A DNA stretch of 34,462 nt, taken from assembly GCA_031550095.1 (NCBI GenBank), contig JAVBOX010000113.1:1-34462 (forward strand), given 5' to 3'. Below the pieces are notes generated by a model. That model saw only the letters and a list, made by a program, of their open reading frames with translations. It was not told the origin of the DNA and did not search any database. The translations under genes and the position numbers were made by a program. Positions 32,718 to 34,462 of the stretch are shown here, piece by piece. This DNA comes from Avichristensenella sp031550095. GTDB taxonomy: Bacteria; Bacillota; Clostridia; Christensenellales; Aristaeellaceae. Every line of letters begins with the position of its first letter. Position 1 is the stretch's first letter.

Positions 32718-34382
32718 TTACTTCTTCAGGCCTTCCGCCTTGATCTGCTGAAGCTCATGATACTTGGTCGTCCAGAACGCCTCCAGCTTCGGCAAGCCAA
32801 GCTGGTCAGCCTTCTCCAGGAACTCGTTCCAGATCTTCTGGGCATCCTCAAAGGTGGTCGCCTCCAGCACCACCTTGCCCACATAGCTCTTCCATAGGTC
32901 GTTGATCTTGGTGTTGATGAGGGCCTCATCGGTGCCGGGCAGCGGGTCGATGTTGGTGAAGTCGGAGAAGTCGTCCACAACGGCCTCGATCTCAAAAATG
33001 CGCTTGCGGATTGGATCGCTGAGGCCGTCGCCACGGGCGCAGGCGCTGTCATAATAAATGCTGCCCACCCAGCGATACTTATTGCCGCCGGTGTACTTCT
33101 GCCACTCCAGATAGCCTTCGTTAAACATGATATCCGCCGCTTTGCCAACGGCCGCGATGTAGCGGCCCGTGGGGCCGGTGAATTCCCAGTGCAGGCCTTC
33201 CACGCCTTTGTTCACATTGGCCTGGGTCTGGTCGGTGGCCAGGAACTCATACAGCTGGATCGCCCGGTCGGGGTGCTCTGTGTTCTTTGAGATGACCAAA
33301 GCGCCGCCAAAACCGTCCAGGTTATAGTGGGGATTAAAGAAGTGCCCGACAGATTCCTTGGCCATATGATCCAGGCCCATATAGCCCCATTCCGGATTGA
33401 TCTTCTTGACGCCGGTCTCGCCATTGATGATGCGCCAGCCAGGGCCCGCGCTCATGAAGATCTCGCCGTTCATGTTGGCGGCTTCCAGGGACTTGGTGCT
33501 CTCATCGGCGAAGTCGGCCATGCCGATGATACCATCTTTGATCAGCTTATTGATGTAGAACAGCGTCTCGATGTAGATGGGATCCCTCGCCTGGGAGGTG
33601 ATGACGCCGTCGTTTAGAATATACTTGTACTTGCCGCCCATGGAGCGGTACAGCATGCTCGTGCCGCCATCGATGTTGTAATGATAATAGGAATCCCAAA
33701 GAATCAGCGGATTCTTGATCTCGGGATATTTTTCCTTTACCTCATAAAGTACCTTCTCCACGCCCTCCCAGGTGTCCATTGCGGGCTCGCCCAAGGCCTT
33801 CCAGATGTCCTCACGGCAGTAATAGCCGGTGCCGCTGAGGATGACAGTATCCTTGTTTTCCAGGAGCGCCCGGTCATACGCGTTGCAGGGGATGTAATAC
33901 AGCGTGCCGTTCTGTTCCCACTCATAGTAATCCCGGTTATTTTTGTAGATCGATACTTCCCTGAAGGCAGGCGCGTACTGCTCGATGAGCTCTTCCAGAG
34001 GGTATAGATAATCTTCATTCATCAGTGTGCCCAGGGCAGGCACCGTATGATCCGGGAAGAAAATCAGATCGGGCAGGTCGTCGGTGGCGATCATCAGGTT
34101 GATCTTTTGATCATCCTGGGCCGCGGGGAAGTCAAACTCTAGCTTGATGCCCGTCTCCCGCTCAAGCCAGCGGGAATACGCGTCCAAGCCCCATGTGGTG
34201 GCGTCAAAGTTGGGGGCGTTGACATACATACGAAGGGTGACCGGCTCCTGATTCGTCTTGAGGAAGTCATATTCCGCGTCCCACTCGGTTGTGGGCAATT
34301 CTTCCAATGCTTCAGCCAAGGCGAACGAGATTCCAGTCCACAGTATCGCCAGTGTCAAAAGAATGCTTAACAGCCTTTTCAT
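32718..34382 (-). CDS. LplA-type extracellular sugar-binding protein of an ABC transporter
   Basis: A 554-residue solute-binding protein. The signal peptide covers about residues 1-23 (KRLLSILLTLAILWTGISF then ALAEA), with an ALAEA-type signal peptidase I site and no lipobox cysteine. The mature part includes LRMYVNAPNFDATTWGLDAY, DDLPDLIFFPDHTV and VISKNTEHPDRAIQLYEFLA, typical of the large oligosaccharide-binding proteins that work with LplB/YtcP-type permeases. The permease genes are not in the window and may lie upstream, beyond the right edge. The ATG at 34382 follows AAGGGAG. It is the first visible gene of the minus-strand cluster and indicates import of an oligosaccharide. Confidence 0.9.
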   Translation of the reverse strand: MKRLLSILLTLAILWTGISFALAEALEELPTTEWDAEYDFLKTNQEPVTLRMYVNAPNFDATTWGLDAYSRWLERETGIKLEFDFPAAQDDQKINLMIATDDLPDLIFFPDHTVPALGTLMNEDYLYPLEELIEQYAPAFREVSIYKNNRDYYEWEQNGTLYYIPCNAYDRALLENKDTVILSGTGYYCREDIWKALGEPAMDTWEGVEKVLYEVKEKYPEIKNPLILWDSYYHYNIDGGTSMLYRSMGGKYKYILNDGVITSQARDPIYIETLFYINKLIKDGIIGMADFADESTKSLEAANMNGEIFMSAGPGWRIINGETGVKKINPEWGYMGLDHMAKESVGHFFNPHYNLDGFGGALVISKNTEHPDRAIQLYEFLATDQTQANVNKGVEGLHWEFTGPTGRYIAAVGKAADIMFNEGYLEWQKYTGGNKYRWVGSIYYDSACARGDGLSDPIRKRIFEIEAVVDDFSDFTNIDPLPGTDEALINTKINDLWKSYVGKVVLEATTFEDAQKIWNEFLEKADQLGLPKLEAFWTTKYHELQQIKAEGLKK

Positions 34383-34462
34383 GTGAGGGTCTCCCTTCAA
34401 TTTCTTTTTCTTGTCCACTCGCTTTTCTTCGTACCCAAAAAACACATATGTCCCGATTCACC

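Overview
The window looks like chromosomal DNA of an uncultured anaerobic, fermentative bacterium, most likely a Clostridia-type Bacillota. The reasons are a complete amino-acid (lysine) fermentation cluster, strong AGGAGG-type ribosome binding sites, short intergenic gaps, ABC importers and GH105/DUF4091 glycan genes. Base composition is GC-rich nearly throughout, except for a short AT-rich stretch at the extreme left edge. No rRNA, tRNA or CRISPR array was seen. Taxonomy is inferred, not proven.

Left arm (1-12.6 kb). A truncated 3' end of tex (+) faces a minus-strand lysine fermentation locus. The first minus-strand unit is kamB, kamC and a small membrane protein gene. The second is kal-kce-kdd-kamA-kamD-kamE-crt-hbd-malY. 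Together these convert L-lysine to beta-lysine, 3,5-diaminohexanoate, 3-keto-5-aminohexanoate and then 3-aminobutyryl-CoA plus acetoacetate, crotonyl-CoA, and C4-CoA intermediates. The second unit begins with a strong promoter and a lysine riboswitch (L-box). The 3' strand of its P1 helix is also part of the left arm of a following terminator hairpin. That layout predicts a lysine-activated (ON) switch, which suits a catabolic operon and is opposite to the usual repressing L-box on biosynthesis and transport genes.

Middle (12.6-23.4 kb). A minus-strand GH105 gene is separated from a plus-strand LacI-family regulator by a gap holding a relic of an ISAs1-type transposase. Downstream of lacI is a plus-strand operon: a Liv-type substrate-binding protein, two permeases, two ATPases, a divergent NagB-like protein, a Gfo/Idh/MocA oxidoreductase and an unusual PreA-like flavo-iron-sulfur protein. 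Two near-identical palindromes flank its promoter and are candidate LacI operators.

Right arm (23.6-34.4 kb). A long minus-strand catabolic cluster runs from a sugar-type substrate-binding protein through a DUF4091 glycosidase-like protein, three amidohydrolase_2 paralogs, an enolase-superfamily enzyme, a creatininase-family hydrolase, a RidA-like protein and a Gfo/Idh dehydrogenase. It then crosses a 167-bp MITE-like element and continues with an RraA-like aldolase and a CBM9-like protein. The set fits a non-phosphorylative route (dehydrogenase, lactonase, dehydratase, aldolase) for an unidentified sugar or uronate. Two members have lost residues their families normally need.

Overall the window joins lysine fermentation and two solute-uptake/catabolism gene sets. 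The lysine-ON riboswitch and the unassigned amidohydrolase/enolase pathway are the parts most worth following up.
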